The notes beneath the pieces were generated by a model. The model saw only the letters and a program-made list of their open reading frames with translations, was not told the DNA's origin and did no database searches. From Lachnospiraceae bacterium (lineage in GTDB: Bacteria > Bacillota > Clostridia > Lachnospirales > Lachnospiraceae), in NCBI GenBank assembly GCA_024698075.1, contig JAILRP010000074.1, positions 62,001-126,000 on the forward strand: a DNA stretch of 64,000 nt. The letters run 5' to 3'. Below, piece after piece: positions 1 to 8,910 of the stretch; the first letter of the stretch is position 1; each line of letters opens with the position of its first letter. The position numbers were made by a program, and so were the translations under genes.

Positions 1-481
1 TCTTCTTAAGCTTCATGATCTTGCCGGTGCAGAAATCGATGTACTCCTGTCCGCCGAATCCCGGCTCGACCGTCATTATTAGGAACATGTCGGCAAGACC
101 GAGGTACTTACCCAGCACTTCAACATCCGTGTGGGGCTTTATCGCGATCCCGGCCCTCTTTCCGCGGCTGTGTATGCGCTCTATCGTCTTCGCAAGCGGA
201 ACGCATGCTTCCTGATGCACCGTTATGATGTCCGCGCCCGCATCGATGAACCTGTCGACATATCTCTCCGGGGCCTCTATCATCAAATGGACGTCAAGCA
301 CCTTTTTTGTGATCTTCCTTATCGATGATAAGACCGGAAGTCCGAACGAAATGTTCGGGACGAACATTCCGTCCATCACATCAAAGTGAAAATAGTCACA
401 TCCCCCCGCCTCGGCTCTGGCCATCTGTTCGCCGAGTGAGGCAAAGTCCGCCGCAAGAATGGAAGGTGATAATATGATCAT
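1..481 (-). CDS. rpe: Ribulose-phosphate 3-epimerase, 3' end outside window
   Basis: Interconverts D-ribulose 5-phosphate and D-xylulose 5-phosphate in the cytoplasmic pentose phosphate pathway. About 160 residues are visible. The N-terminal LSPSILAADF, the metal/substrate loop HFDVMDGMFVPN, DVHLMI and the phosphate-side EPGFGGQ motif are all intact, so the TIM barrel is normal as far as it is seen. The ATG at 481 lies two bases after the rsgA stop, so the gene is the last visible member of the priA-to-rpe run. The rsgA-rpe pairing is common in Firmicutes. Nothing looks broken; the missing part is only cut by the window edge. Confidence 0.95.
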   Translation of the reverse strand, partial: MIILSPSILAADFASLGEQMARAEAGGCDYFHFDVMDGMFVPNISFGLPVLSSIRKITKKVLDVHLMIEAPERYVDRFIDAGADIITVHQEACVPLAKTIERIHSRGKRAGIAIKPHTDVEVLGKYLGLADMFLIMTVEPGFGGQEYIDFCTGKIMKLKK

Positions 482-483
482 TG

Positions 484-1356
484 TCAGTGCCTCCTGTTCT
501 TCTTCAGTCCGTCGTATATATAAACGTAGTTATCATATCTTCTTTGGGATATGAGGCCATCATCCACCGCAGCCTTTACGGCACATTCCGGCTCATGTGT
601 GTGAGAGCATGGCATGAAACGACACGCCCCGCGGCCGTTAAACTCCTCGTAATATTCCGACAGATTCTCCGGACTTATATCGAAGAGCTCAAAGGAACCG
701 AAACCCGGCGTGTCAATAATATATGTATCATTCATGAGCGGAATGATCTCGGAATGTCTTGTGGTGTGCTTTCCCCTTGCAAGCTTTTCCGATATCTCCC
801 CGGTCTTCTGCTCGGCATTCCCCGTAAGACAGTTGATGAGCGATGATTTTCCGACACCGGACGGGCCGGCGACCACGGTGGTCTTCCCCGCAAGCAGGGC
901 TGTAAGCTCATCTATGCCCTCTTTTTCCTTTGCGCTCGTGACGATGATCGGGCATCCGCATCCTCTGTAATCAGAAACGATGGTACTGACCCATCCGTCA
1001 TCCGCAAGGTCTTCCTTGTTGAAGCATATGCTCACCTGCAGGCCGAATGTCAAGTACTGCAGTATCATCTTGTCAAGCGTCACGAAGTTCGGCTCCGGCT
1101 TTGTCAGTGAAAATATGATGAGCGCCTGGTCGACATTGGCCACGTTCGGCCTTATCAGCGTGTTCTTACGCTCGTGTATCGCGCAGACATTTGCTTCCAT
1201 TTCATCTTCGGAGATGATATCTATATCGACTATATCGCCGACGAGCGGCTTCTCGCCGTGAAGCCTGAACAGGCCCTTGGCACGGCACGTATATGTTCCC
1301 TCATCGGTATGGACGTAATAAAATCCGCCTACACCTTTGATTATCCGTCCCGGCAT
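484..1356 (-). CDS. rsgA: Ribosome small-subunit-dependent GTPase RsgA
   Basis: Circularly permuted GTPase that checks late 30S ribosome maturation. An N-terminal OB fold covers about residues 1-65. The permuted G domain has the G1 motif GPSGVGKSS near residue 165 and DTPGF near 215. The C-terminal zinc knuckle contains CRFMPCSHTHEPEC. The length, about 290 residues, is normal. Translation is coupled to prkC: its TGA overlaps the ATG at 1356. A GTG directly before it (1359) is an alternative start. The family needs 30S subunits for full activity. Location after prkC/stp matches the usual Firmicutes order. Confidence 0.95.
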   Translation of the reverse strand: MPGRIIKGVGGFYYVHTDEGTYTCRAKGLFRLHGEKPLVGDIVDIDIISEDEMEANVCAIHERKNTLIRPNVANVDQALIIFSLTKPEPNFVTLDKMILQYLTFGLQVSICFNKEDLADDGWVSTIVSDYRGCGCPIIVTSAKEKEGIDELTALLAGKTTVVAGPSGVGKSSLINCLTGNAEQKTGEISEKLARGKHTTRHSEIIPLMNDTYIIDTPGFGSFELFDISPENLSEYYEEFNGRGACRFMPCSHTHEPECAVKAAVDDGLISQRRYDNYVYIYDGLKKNRRH

Positions 1357-3587
1357 CACTCTTCTTCGGCCGTGAACGTTACGGCAACAGGATTAGTCGT
1401 CTCCCATGTCCCTTCGGCGGACAGATATGTTATCGTCACAACGCCGCTCGGTATATCGGTTATGCCGCTCTTGGATACGGTATAAGGGAACGTTGTCGTG
1501 CTGTATCTTCCAAGTTCTTCTCCGGCAGGTGACAGCAGCACTATGACTGCCTCGCTCCCTTCCATGAAGTTAGCGGGTGCACCGACATCCACGGAGCACG
1601 AATACGTTTTGGTCTTGCGTCCGAGGCTGATCTTTAAGTCGACCGCGGTCCCCTTATCAACCATGCCGCCTGCGGCGGGAGCCTGCGAAATGACTTTGCC
1701 CTTTTCAATGGTATCCGATTCTTCCTCGGCAACCGTTCCGATCGTAAGGCCTTCCTCTTCTATCACAACCCTTGCTTCCTCTTCGGTCTTGCCCGAAAAG
1801 TCAGGCATCGTCATCTGTTCAACATTCTTTCCCGAGCTGATGACGACCGTTATGGGGCTTCCCTTAGCCGCAGTGGTCGCACCGAGCGGGTTCTGGGATA
1901 TGACCATTCCCTTCTCAACGCTGTCGCTTTCCTGCAGCTGTTTCTGCATCGAAAATCCTTCCTCGTCAAGCCGGACTTTCGCCTCGGCCTCGGTAAGGCC
2001 CACGACATCCGGTACAGTGACACCGACGACCTTGCCTGATGATACGACAAGATTGAGCACTGTTCCGCTCTCAACCTCGGTGTTTCCGGGGATGTCCTGT
2101 GATTCTATGTAATCCTTGTCATATTCGGTTGATTCCCTGTAAGTGGCCTTGGCCGTAAGACCTGCCTTCGTAAGCGCGTCGCTGGCCTCGGCGACCGTCA
2201 TTCCGACAACGTTCGGAACAATCGTCGTACCGGATGAAGTCTCGATAAGGAGCTCCTCTGAATCGTCCGAACTGCTTCCCGAGAACATCCCGAATACCTT
2301 TCCTATGACGACTACCGCGATAATCGTGATGATTATCGCTGCCACGACCAGAAGTATCGTCACCGCTTTTTCCATCTTAGGATCGACATCATCATCAAGA
2401 CTGTCATCATAGTAATCATCATCCCTTGAGCGGTATCTTTGAGGCGGAGCGGAGTTCTTTCTCGGCTTGGGCGTACTCTCCGGCCTGACCTCTCTCTTCT
2501 TTACGCTCTCGCGCGCCGGTGCGCTTCTCTCACTCTTTTGCTTTTTATTCCTGACCCCGAATACATCCTCGTAGTCTTCATCATCAAAGCCTTCATCTTC
2601 ATCGATCTCTTCCCGCACATACTGGGGCGCATGCGGCTTTTCTTCAATGATGACGGGCTGGGGTATGACCGCGGAAGTCTGTTTCCTTATCTGCTGCTTC
2701 TCGGAATCGGATATGTTCTTGGTCCCGCCCTCCGAAGCAGGCTCGGCAAATACCACGAACTCATCATCAGGATTCGTGAGCGAATGCTTGAGGTCACGTA
2801 TCAGCTGTCCTACATTGGCATAACGCCTGTCGGGATTTTTCTGGCAGCACTTGGAGATTATCTGCTCAACGCTTATCGGAACATCCGGCACGTATACGCG
2901 CGGCGAAGGCATCTCCTCCTGTATGTGCTTTATGGCTACCGCAACGGTAGTCTCTCCGTCAAACGGGACATGGCCCGTGATCATCTCAAATAAGGTGATG
3001 CCGATCGAATATATGTCGCTCTTGGCATCCGAATAGCCTCCCCTTGCCTGCTCGGGCGATGTATAATGCACGGAGCCCATGGCATGCGAAGTAACGGTAT
3101 TGCTCGTTGCAGCCTTTGCAATACCGAAGTCGGCCACCTTGACCTTGCCTTCCTTGGATATGATTATGTTCTGGGGTTTGATGTCGCGGTGTATGATGCC
3201 GTTATTGTGTGCCGCCTCGATGCCCATCGACACCTGGATGGCGATGCTGACGGCTTCCTTTGCGGTCAGCCTTATCTTCTTTTCGATATAGTGCTTGAGG
3301 GTGATTCCCTCAACAAGCTCCATGACGAAATAATACATCCGGCGCTCTTCGCCGACATCATATACGTTCACTATGTTCGGATGCATGAGGCCCGCTGCGG
3401 CCTGTGCTTCCGCCTTGAACTTCGAGACAAACCCGGAATCGGATGAAAACTCCGGCTTAAGAACCTTTATCGCAACAAATCTGTTAAGCTTATGGCACTT
3501 GGCTTTATAAACATCAGCCATCCCGCCGCTTCCGATCAATTCGAGTATCTCGTATCTATCCCCTAAAAACGTTCCGATCTCAAGCAT
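1356..3587 (-). CDS. prkC: Membrane Ser/Thr protein kinase with three PASTA domains
   Basis: Eukaryotic-type kinase that senses cell-wall fragments and phosphorylates proteins of growth and division. The cytoplasmic kinase domain has the glycine loop GSGGMA (19-24), Lys41, HRDIKPQN and DFGIA. A long charged juxtamembrane linker follows, rich in Asp, Lys and Arg. One transmembrane helix lies near residues 405-435. Three extracellular PASTA repeats then run to about residue 660 (each opening with a VPNVVG, VPDVVG or MPDFSG motif). About 80 further residues form a beta-rich tail that is not PASTA. RBS GGAGGAG precedes the ATG, and the stop of stp overlaps it as TAATG. Its cognate phosphatase is the gene upstream. 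Confidence 0.95.
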   Translation of the reverse strand: MLEIGTFLGDRYEILELIGSGGMADVYKAKCHKLNRFVAIKVLKPEFSSDSGFVSKFKAEAQAAAGLMHPNIVNVYDVGEERRMYYFVMELVEGITLKHYIEKKIRLTAKEAVSIAIQVSMGIEAAHNNGIIHRDIKPQNIIISKEGKVKVADFGIAKAATSNTVTSHAMGSVHYTSPEQARGGYSDAKSDIYSIGITLFEMITGHVPFDGETTVAVAIKHIQEEMPSPRVYVPDVPISVEQIISKCCQKNPDRRYANVGQLIRDLKHSLTNPDDEFVVFAEPASEGGTKNISDSEKQQIRKQTSAVIPQPVIIEEKPHAPQYVREEIDEDEGFDDEDYEDVFGVRNKKQKSERSAPARESVKKREVRPESTPKPRKNSAPPQRYRSRDDDYYDDSLDDDVDPKMEKAVTILLVVAAIIITIIAVVVIGKVFGMFSGSSSDDSEELLIETSSGTTIVPNVVGMTVAEASDALTKAGLTAKATYRESTEYDKDYIESQDIPGNTEVESGTVLNLVVSSGKVVGVTVPDVVGLTEAEAKVRLDEEGFSMQKQLQESDSVEKGMVISQNPLGATTAAKGSPITVVISSGKNVEQMTMPDFSGKTEEEARVVIEEEGLTIGTVAEEESDTIEKGKVISQAPAAGGMVDKGTAVDLKISLGRKTKTYSCSVDVGAPANFMEGSEAVIVLLSPAGEELGRYSTTTFPYTVSKSGITDIPSGVVTITYLSAEGTWETTNPVAVTFTAEEE

Positions 3588-4321
3588 TATCTCTCCTCCA
3601 CGGCCTCAATGATAACAACCCCTATATTATCCTTACCGCCGTTGTGGTTGGCCATCTTGATGAGATTTTCCGCAATATCCGGAACATCTACCCCGGTCTT
3701 GACGATCCTGAGTATCTCATCATCATCAACCATATTTGTCAGCCCGTCGGTGCACATCAGGATGATGTCCCCGACATTAAGCTCCACTTCAAAGAAATCG
3801 ATCTCCACTTTGGGCGCAGCACCTATCGCCCTTGTAATGATGTTCTTGTCGGGATGCGCCTTGGCCTGGCTCTCATCGAGCGATCCCTTCCGAACCAGTT
3901 CGGCCACGAGCGAGTGGTCCTTCGTTATCTGCGTGATGTTCTTGTCGATAAGGTACAGCCTGCTGTCACCGACATTTGCAACATAAAGGACGTCATCGGC
4001 GATCGTTGCCGCAACGACCGTCGTTCCCATGCCGGCAAAATCCGGCTCTCCCGATGCCTTTTCATATATCTCCATGTTGGCCACGGTAATGGCTTCACGG
4101 AGTATCTTGACGGGAGACCTGTCCTCGCACACCTCGACTTCCCGCTCTATCGCCTTGACAGTATATGCCGAAGCATAGTCACCGGCCTGGTGTCCTCCCA
4201 TTCCGTCGGCGACTATGAACAGATTGCTGAGATTTCCCAGCGGATGTTCACACGAATAGACGGTATCCTGGTTGAGTTTCCTCTTTCTCCCGATATCCGT
4301 CATTGAATATGTCTTAAACAT
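3587..4321 (-). CDS. stp: PP2C-type Ser/Thr protein phosphatase
   Basis: Metal-dependent phosphatase expected to remove phosphate from PrkC and its targets in the cytoplasm. Acidic metal-binding motifs typical of PPM enzymes are visible: an early RKLNQD, VADGMGGH near residue 40, NVGDSR, the TDGL segment, and GGKDNIG near the C-terminus. The length of 244 residues is that of a single-domain enzyme with no membrane segment. The ATG at 4321 has AGGAGAACAG before it and overlaps the end of rlmN by eight bases. The kinase gene follows with a one-base stop/start overlap, so the two are produced as a pair. Confidence 0.94.
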   Translation of the reverse strand: MFKTYSMTDIGRKRKLNQDTVYSCEHPLGNLSNLFIVADGMGGHQAGDYASAYTVKAIEREVEVCEDRSPVKILREAITVANMEIYEKASGEPDFAGMGTTVVAATIADDVLYVANVGDSRLYLIDKNITQITKDHSLVAELVRKGSLDESQAKAHPDKNIITRAIGAAPKVEIDFFEVELNVGDIILMCTDGLTNMVDDDEILRIVKTGVDVPDIAENLIKMANHNGGKDNIGVVIIEAVEER

Positions 4322-5375
4322 TCTGTTCTCCTAAAGCGGCATCATTAATGAAGCCGCGACGCAGCTGGCCGCATGCACCGCTGATATCGCGCCCCATTTC
4401 CCTTCTTATAGTAACATTTATATTGTTTTTTTCAAGTTTATTTTTGAGCGTTTCTGCGTATCTGCGGCTTGCAGCCCGGTATCCTGCCCCGTCCACAGGA
4501 TTGACCGGAATGAGGTTTACGTGGGCCTTAAGCTCGCGGGATATTTCCGCGAGGCCTTCCATGTCATCATCGCCGTCGTTAAAGCCCTCTATAAGGCTGT
4601 ATTCGAGCGTGAGCCTGCGTCCCGTCACATCCCTGTAGTACCTGCAGGCGGATATCACCTCATCAAGCGCATATCTGTTCGCTATGGGCATTATCTGCCT
4701 TCTCTTCTCATCGGTCACCGCATGCAGCGACAGCGCGAGCGTTATCGAGTATTTCCTGTCGGCAAGCGCTCTTATCCCCGGGACAAGCCCGCAGGTGCTC
4801 GCCGTAATGTTCCTTGCGCTGATCCCGGCACCTTTGCCGTCAGTCATGATATCGAGAAAATCGGTGAAGCTCTCATAGTTGTCGAGCGGCTCCCCGCTTC
4901 CCATCACGACTATGTGGCCGATCCGCTCGTTAATGTCAGATTCTGCCGCATATACCTGTCCTGCCATCTCTCCGGCCGTAAGATTTCGGACTAGTCCGTC
5001 CATTCCTGATGCACAGAACCTGCAGCCCATCCTGCATCCGACCTGGGAGCTTATGCAGATGCTCCATCCGTATTCATACTTTAAGAGCACGGTCTCTATG
5101 ACATTCCCGTCCGAGAGCCTGTTAAGGTACTTGCGCGTTCCGTCGATCTTAGACTCGAGCACCTTTACGGGGACAGCCTCGTATATGGCAAACTCCTCGG
5201 CAAGCCGCCGACGCAGGTCCTTCGGAAGGTCGGTCATGTCCTCGATGCTGCGGCATCTCTTTTTGTGGATCCAGCCGAATATCTGTCCCGCCCTGTAGGA
5301 CGGCTCTCCCGCAGATCTCACCCATGCGGCTATATCATCGGGCTTTTTTGCCCGCAGATCCGACTTTTCACTCAT
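4314..5375 (-). CDS. rlmN: Dual-specificity 23S rRNA (A2503-C2)/tRNA (A37) methyltransferase RlmN
   Basis: Radical-SAM enzyme that methylates C2 of A2503 in 23S rRNA and A37 in some tRNAs. The cluster-binding motif is CRMGCRFC (CxxxCxxC), followed by the SAM-binding GSGEPLDN segment. The C-terminal ISGACGQL supplies the second catalytic cysteine, and the first lies within the family's conserved core. I take the ATG at 5375, which overlaps the rsmB stop as ATGA, rather than a GTG 72 bases upstream that would add a tail lying inside rsmB. This gives 353 residues, normal for the family. Confidence 0.95.
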   Translation of the reverse strand: MSEKSDLRAKKPDDIAAWVRSAGEPSYRAGQIFGWIHKKRCRSIEDMTDLPKDLRRRLAEEFAIYEAVPVKVLESKIDGTRKYLNRLSDGNVIETVLLKYEYGWSICISSQVGCRMGCRFCASGMDGLVRNLTAGEMAGQVYAAESDINERIGHIVVMGSGEPLDNYESFTDFLDIMTDGKGAGISARNITASTCGLVPGIRALADRKYSITLALSLHAVTDEKRRQIMPIANRYALDEVISACRYYRDVTGRRLTLEYSLIEGFNDGDDDMEGLAEISRELKAHVNLIPVNPVDGAGYRAASRRYAETLKNKLEKNNINVTIRREMGRDISGACGQLRRGFINDAALGEQNV

Positions 5376-6694
5376 CTTTTCACCAGCTTTCCGATAAAGA
5401 ATCCGTCCGTGCTGCCCCAACGCCCGTAAAGCTGGAGATACCCCCACCTTGCACTTTCATCCCGAAGCCCCGCCGGAAGAAGATCGTAAAAATCCGCCGG
5501 CACAAGGCCGCACTTTTCGGTCAGATATTCCATGTTCTTCTGATTTTCGTCAAGGGAGACCGTGCAGGTCGAGAACATGAGCACCCCACCCGGCTTGACA
5601 TATCCCGCGGCATTTTTCAGGATGTTCCTCTGAAGCCGCACGAGGGACTCTATCGAATCCTCCGTAAGGTTATACTTAATGTCGTTCTTTCTTCCCATAA
5701 CCCCGAGTCCCGAGCACGGAACGTCGGCGATCACTACATCGGCCGACTCCTCGAACTCCTGCACATGAACGGACATATCGCAGACTTTTGTCTCAATGTT
5801 TGAAAATCCGCATCTTTTTGCGTTCTCGCGTATGGCCTCCGCCTTCTTTTCAGACAGGTCGCAGGCCGTCACGTGCCCTCCTCGGGCAAGATCCGCGGCA
5901 TGGAGTGATTTTCCGCCGGGGGATGCACACACATCTAGCACCGTGTCATATTCCTTTATGCCGGATGTAAGGCCCACGAGCATAGAGCTTATGTCCTGTA
6001 TGCAGACGAGTCCTCGCTCTACCGCCGGAACGGTGCCTATCGAATCGTGATCACTAAGCACTATGGCAATATCACATATGTCTGACCTTTTGCCCCGGCA
6101 GAGCGCAAGCGCTTCATCCACCGTGCATTTGGAAAGGTTGACCCTGGCCGTCACCGGCCTTACGCTCACGCTGAGCGACAGTACTGTTTCCGCTTTCTCT
6201 TCTCCCTGCTCCCTGACAAGCTTGTCTGCTATCCATTCCGGGCATGAATAATTCACGGAAAGGTATGGTATCAGGCCGTCAGAACGCTTCGGCCAGCTGA
6301 TGCTTTTGCGTTCGGAGGCTATGCGCCGCAAAATGGCGTTGATGAAGCCGGAAAGCTGCTTGACCTTTGTCATCTTGGCGATCCTTACGGTCTCCGATAC
6401 GGCCGCATGGTCCTTTACGCCGTTCATGTATAGGAGCTGGCAGACGCCCATGCGCAATAGGGTCCTGACCTCCTTTTTCATCTTGGATACCGGCAGTGAA
6501 CTGTAAATGTTGAGGACATAGTCGATGGATATCCTCCTCTCGACTGTGCCCTCAATAAGCCGTTTCAGAAAAGCCCGCTCAGAGCTTTCCAGATATGAAT
6601 GTTTGTCAAGTACCGCCTTCGTCAGATCGCCTGCCGGCGAAGGGGACTCGAACATCAGAAGCGTATTGTATGCTATATACCGAACATCAGTCAC
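5372..6694 (-). CDS. rsmB: 16S rRNA (cytosine-967-C5)-methyltransferase RsmB
   Basis: Methylates C967 of 16S rRNA using S-adenosylmethionine. The N-terminal NusB-like RNA-binding domain spans about residues 1-140. The Rossmann methyltransferase domain has DVCASPGGKSLH, ADVPCSGLG and FSTCTVS; the cysteines of the PCS and STC motifs are the catalytic pair of this family. The 440-residue length is typical. The start is a GTG preceded by AGGGGCAGAC and overlaps the zinc peptidase gene by eight bases. No in-frame ATG sits in a better place. Confidence 0.94.
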   Translation of the reverse strand: MTDVRYIAYNTLLMFESPSPAGDLTKAVLDKHSYLESSERAFLKRLIEGTVERRISIDYVLNIYSSLPVSKMKKEVRTLLRMGVCQLLYMNGVKDHAAVSETVRIAKMTKVKQLSGFINAILRRIASERKSISWPKRSDGLIPYLSVNYSCPEWIADKLVREQGEEKAETVLSLSVSVRPVTARVNLSKCTVDEALALCRGKRSDICDIAIVLSDHDSIGTVPAVERGLVCIQDISSMLVGLTSGIKEYDTVLDVCASPGGKSLHAADLARGGHVTACDLSEKKAEAIRENAKRCGFSNIETKVCDMSVHVQEFEESADVVIADVPCSGLGVMGRKNDIKYNLTEDSIESLVRLQRNILKNAAGYVKPGGVLMFSTCTVSLDENQKNMEYLTEKCGLVPADFYDLLPAGLRDESARWGYLQLYGRWGSTDGFFIGKLVKR

Positions 6695-7424
6695 GTCTGC
6701 CCCTGCCTCCGCGCGCTATCAGTATGATGCGGATGAGCGACAGTATGGATGCGGCGGCACTTGCGACATATGTCATCGCTGCGCTTTTTAATACCTTCTT
6801 TGCACCGTACATCTCAGGCTCCGCGAGTATCCCCATGTCAGGCAGCACCGAAAGCGCCCTTGCCGAAGCATCAAACTCTACCGGGAGCGTCACCAGCTGG
6901 AACAGGACACCGAACGCGAAGAGCACTACTCCGATGAACACGAGCGGCCTGAAAAAAGAAATGAACAGTCCGAGGATCACTATCCAAAGCCCGTACTTGG
7001 ATCCGAAGTTTGCTGCGGGAAGTATTGCGCTCCTTGCCCGGAGCGGCAGGTATTCCTCATTATGCTGCATGGCATGTCCGCATTCATGCGCCGCAACGCT
7101 TATCGCGGCCACGCTCGTGCTGTCATATACCGTCTCGGACAGATTGACGGTCTTCGTTTTGGGATTGAAATGGTCCGTCAGGCTTCCCGCGACGCGCTCC
7201 ACCCTGACGTCATATATGCCTTCCTTCTTCAGTATGGCTTCTGCCACCTCACGCCCAGTCATTCCCGACTCAGCCATAACCTTCGCATACTTGTTGAAAG
7301 TAGACTTTACGAGTCCCGAAGTGATGAGGCACAGCAGGGCCCCGATGATGATGAGGATATAGCTTGCCCCGAATCCTCCGTTTCCGTACCTGTATCCGTA
7401 ATTGAAATAATCACCATATTGCAT
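6687..7424 (-). CDS. Membrane zinc metallopeptidase, YugP family
   Basis: Integral membrane protein of the YugP-like zinc peptidase family; substrates are not established. The zinc motif HECGH is in the segment AAHECGHAMQHN. Hydrophobic segments occur near the N-terminus (YILIIIGALLCLITSGLV), mid-protein (LWIVILGLFISFF and the next stretch) and at the C-terminus (a short Ser/Ala-rich helix). I choose the ATG at 7424, with AGGTGA five to six bases upstream, over a GTG at 7433. It sits between fmt and rsmB, where related Firmicutes also carry it, which suggests co-expression rather than shared chemistry. Confidence 0.88.
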   Translation of the reverse strand: MQYGDYFNYGYRYGNGGFGASYILIIIGALLCLITSGLVKSTFNKYAKVMAESGMTGREVAEAILKKEGIYDVRVERVAGSLTDHFNPKTKTVNLSETVYDSTSVAAISVAAHECGHAMQHNEEYLPLRARSAILPAANFGSKYGLWIVILGLFISFFRPLVFIGVVLFAFGVLFQLVTLPVEFDASARALSVLPDMGILAEPEMYGAKKVLKSAAMTYVASAAASILSLIRIILIARGGRGRRD

Positions 7425-7429
7425 ATGCG

Positions 7430-8380
7430 TCACCTGCTTTCATCTTCCGCATCTCTTCCGAGACGCTCCCCGGCGGTAATGCTCCTTCCGAGGAGAAAAT
7501 CATGTACCGTCATTTCTTTTTTTCCTTCACTCTGAACTTTCGTTATCGAAAGTGCCCCCTCGGAGCACGCAACGACGATCTCATCCTTTGTAACGTTCAC
7601 CACAGTCCCCGGGATGCCTCCGCCGGTGCCTGCATGGCACTCCTTTATCTTCAGGAGCTTTCCGCCAAGATACGTAAATGTCCCCGGCCATGGGGTAAAT
7701 GCCCTGCAGAGCCTTTCCGTCTCTTTCGCGGTTTTGGAAAAATCAACGTATCCCATCTCCTTTTTGAGGATCCTTGCATATGTTGCCTGCGCCTCATCCT
7801 GAGGTGTATACGTCTCCTCACCTTTCTCGATCGTATCGAGAGTTTTTGCCAGGAGCAGCGCCCCCTCATGCATGAGCTTTTCAAAAAGCGACTCACCCGT
7901 TTCATCCTCCGCGATAGGTACCTTTACGGATGATATGATATCCCCGGTATCAACGCCCTCATTCATGCGTTGTATGGTGACCCCGGTATAAGCTTTCCCA
8001 TCTGCGATCGCCCACTGTATCGGAGCAGCCCCGCGGTATTCCGGAAGGAGCGACGCGTGGACGTTTATGCATCCCCTCGGCGGGATCGCAAGGACTTCCG
8101 GGGGAAGTATCTGTCCGAATGCCGCCACCACGAAAATATCCGCACCGACCGATCTAAGGGCTTCGGCTTCGCCCTCGTCCCTGACGCGCATCGGTTGCAG
8201 GACGGGGATGCCGTACTCTGTCGCACAGACCTTTACAGGGCTTGGGACGGCCTCGCCGCTCCTGCCCTTCGGCCTGTCCGGCTGCGTTACGACGGCAGCG
8301 ACCTCATGCTTTTTGTCTTTTATCAGCTTCTCAAGAATATATGACGCGAAGTCCGGCGTTCCCATAAACAGGATCTTCAT
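7430..8380 (-). CDS. fmt: Methionyl-tRNA formyltransferase
   Basis: Transfers a formyl group from 10-formyl-tetrahydrofolate to initiator Met-tRNA. The N-terminal formyltransferase domain has MGTPDFA, the catalytic signature INVHASLLPEYRGAAPI and the downstream TGVTIQ segment. A C-terminal OB-like domain for tRNA binding follows. The 316-residue length is normal. Its ATG overlaps the def stop as ATGA, the usual pairing, since deformylase reverses this modification after translation. Confidence 0.96.
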   Translation of the reverse strand: MKILFMGTPDFASYILEKLIKDKKHEVAAVVTQPDRPKGRSGEAVPSPVKVCATEYGIPVLQPMRVRDEGEAEALRSVGADIFVVAAFGQILPPEVLAIPPRGCINVHASLLPEYRGAAPIQWAIADGKAYTGVTIQRMNEGVDTGDIISSVKVPIAEDETGESLFEKLMHEGALLLAKTLDTIEKGEETYTPQDEAQATYARILKKEMGYVDFSKTAKETERLCRAFTPWPGTFTYLGGKLLKIKECHAGTGGGIPGTVVNVTKDEIVVACSEGALSITKVQSEGKKEMTVHDFLLGRSITAGERLGRDAEDESR

Positions 8381-8895
8381 TGCTCTTCCTCGTTTTCTTC
8401 CTGCTCTTTCATGAGCTCGGCAAACTCTTCATTGGTGAGCAGCGGACCGCTGACCTTTTCGACATACATATGCCCGTCAAGGTGCTCGATCTCGTGAAGC
8501 AGGGCGCGTGCGAGAAGCCCTTCTCCCTCCACGGTGTACTCGTTCATATCCATGTCATATGACTTCACCCTGACATAGTTCGGCCTTGTAACCCTGCCGA
8601 CCTTCCCGGGGACGCTTAAGCACCCCTCGTAATCCGTCTGCTCGCCGTCCGTCTCCAATATCTCAGGATTGATGAGTATGATAGGCTGGTCCTGATAATC
8701 CCCGCCCGCATCTATGACGGCGATCCTTTTAAGGACCCCCACCTGTGGCGCGGCCAAGCCGACGCCCTCTGCATCATACATCGTGTCGAGCATGTCATCT
8801 ATGAGCTCCCGGGTCCTTGAATTAACTTCCCTGACGCTCTTGCATGCCTTGGTAAGACACGGCTCTCCGATTTCCCTTATCTGACGTAGTGCCAT
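8377..8895 (-). CDS. def: Peptide deformylase
   Basis: Removes the N-formyl group from nascent proteins. All three family motifs are present: GVGLAAPQVG, EGCLSVPG (metal-binding Cys) and LLHEIEHLDG (metal-binding His pair with catalytic Glu). The second motif residue after HEI is Glu where many homologues have Asp; this does not touch the metal ligands. The acidic, glutamate-rich C-terminus is unremarkable. AGGAGGATAT gives a strong ribosome binding site for the ATG at 8895. Fmt is translationally coupled downstream. Confidence 0.96.
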   Translation of the reverse strand: MALRQIREIGEPCLTKACKSVREVNSRTRELIDDMLDTMYDAEGVGLAAPQVGVLKRIAVIDAGGDYQDQPIILINPEILETDGEQTDYEGCLSVPGKVGRVTRPNYVRVKSYDMDMNEYTVEGEGLLARALLHEIEHLDGHMYVEKVSGPLLTNEEFAELMKEQEENEEEQ

Positions 8896-8910
8896 ATATC
8901 CTCCTCGCCA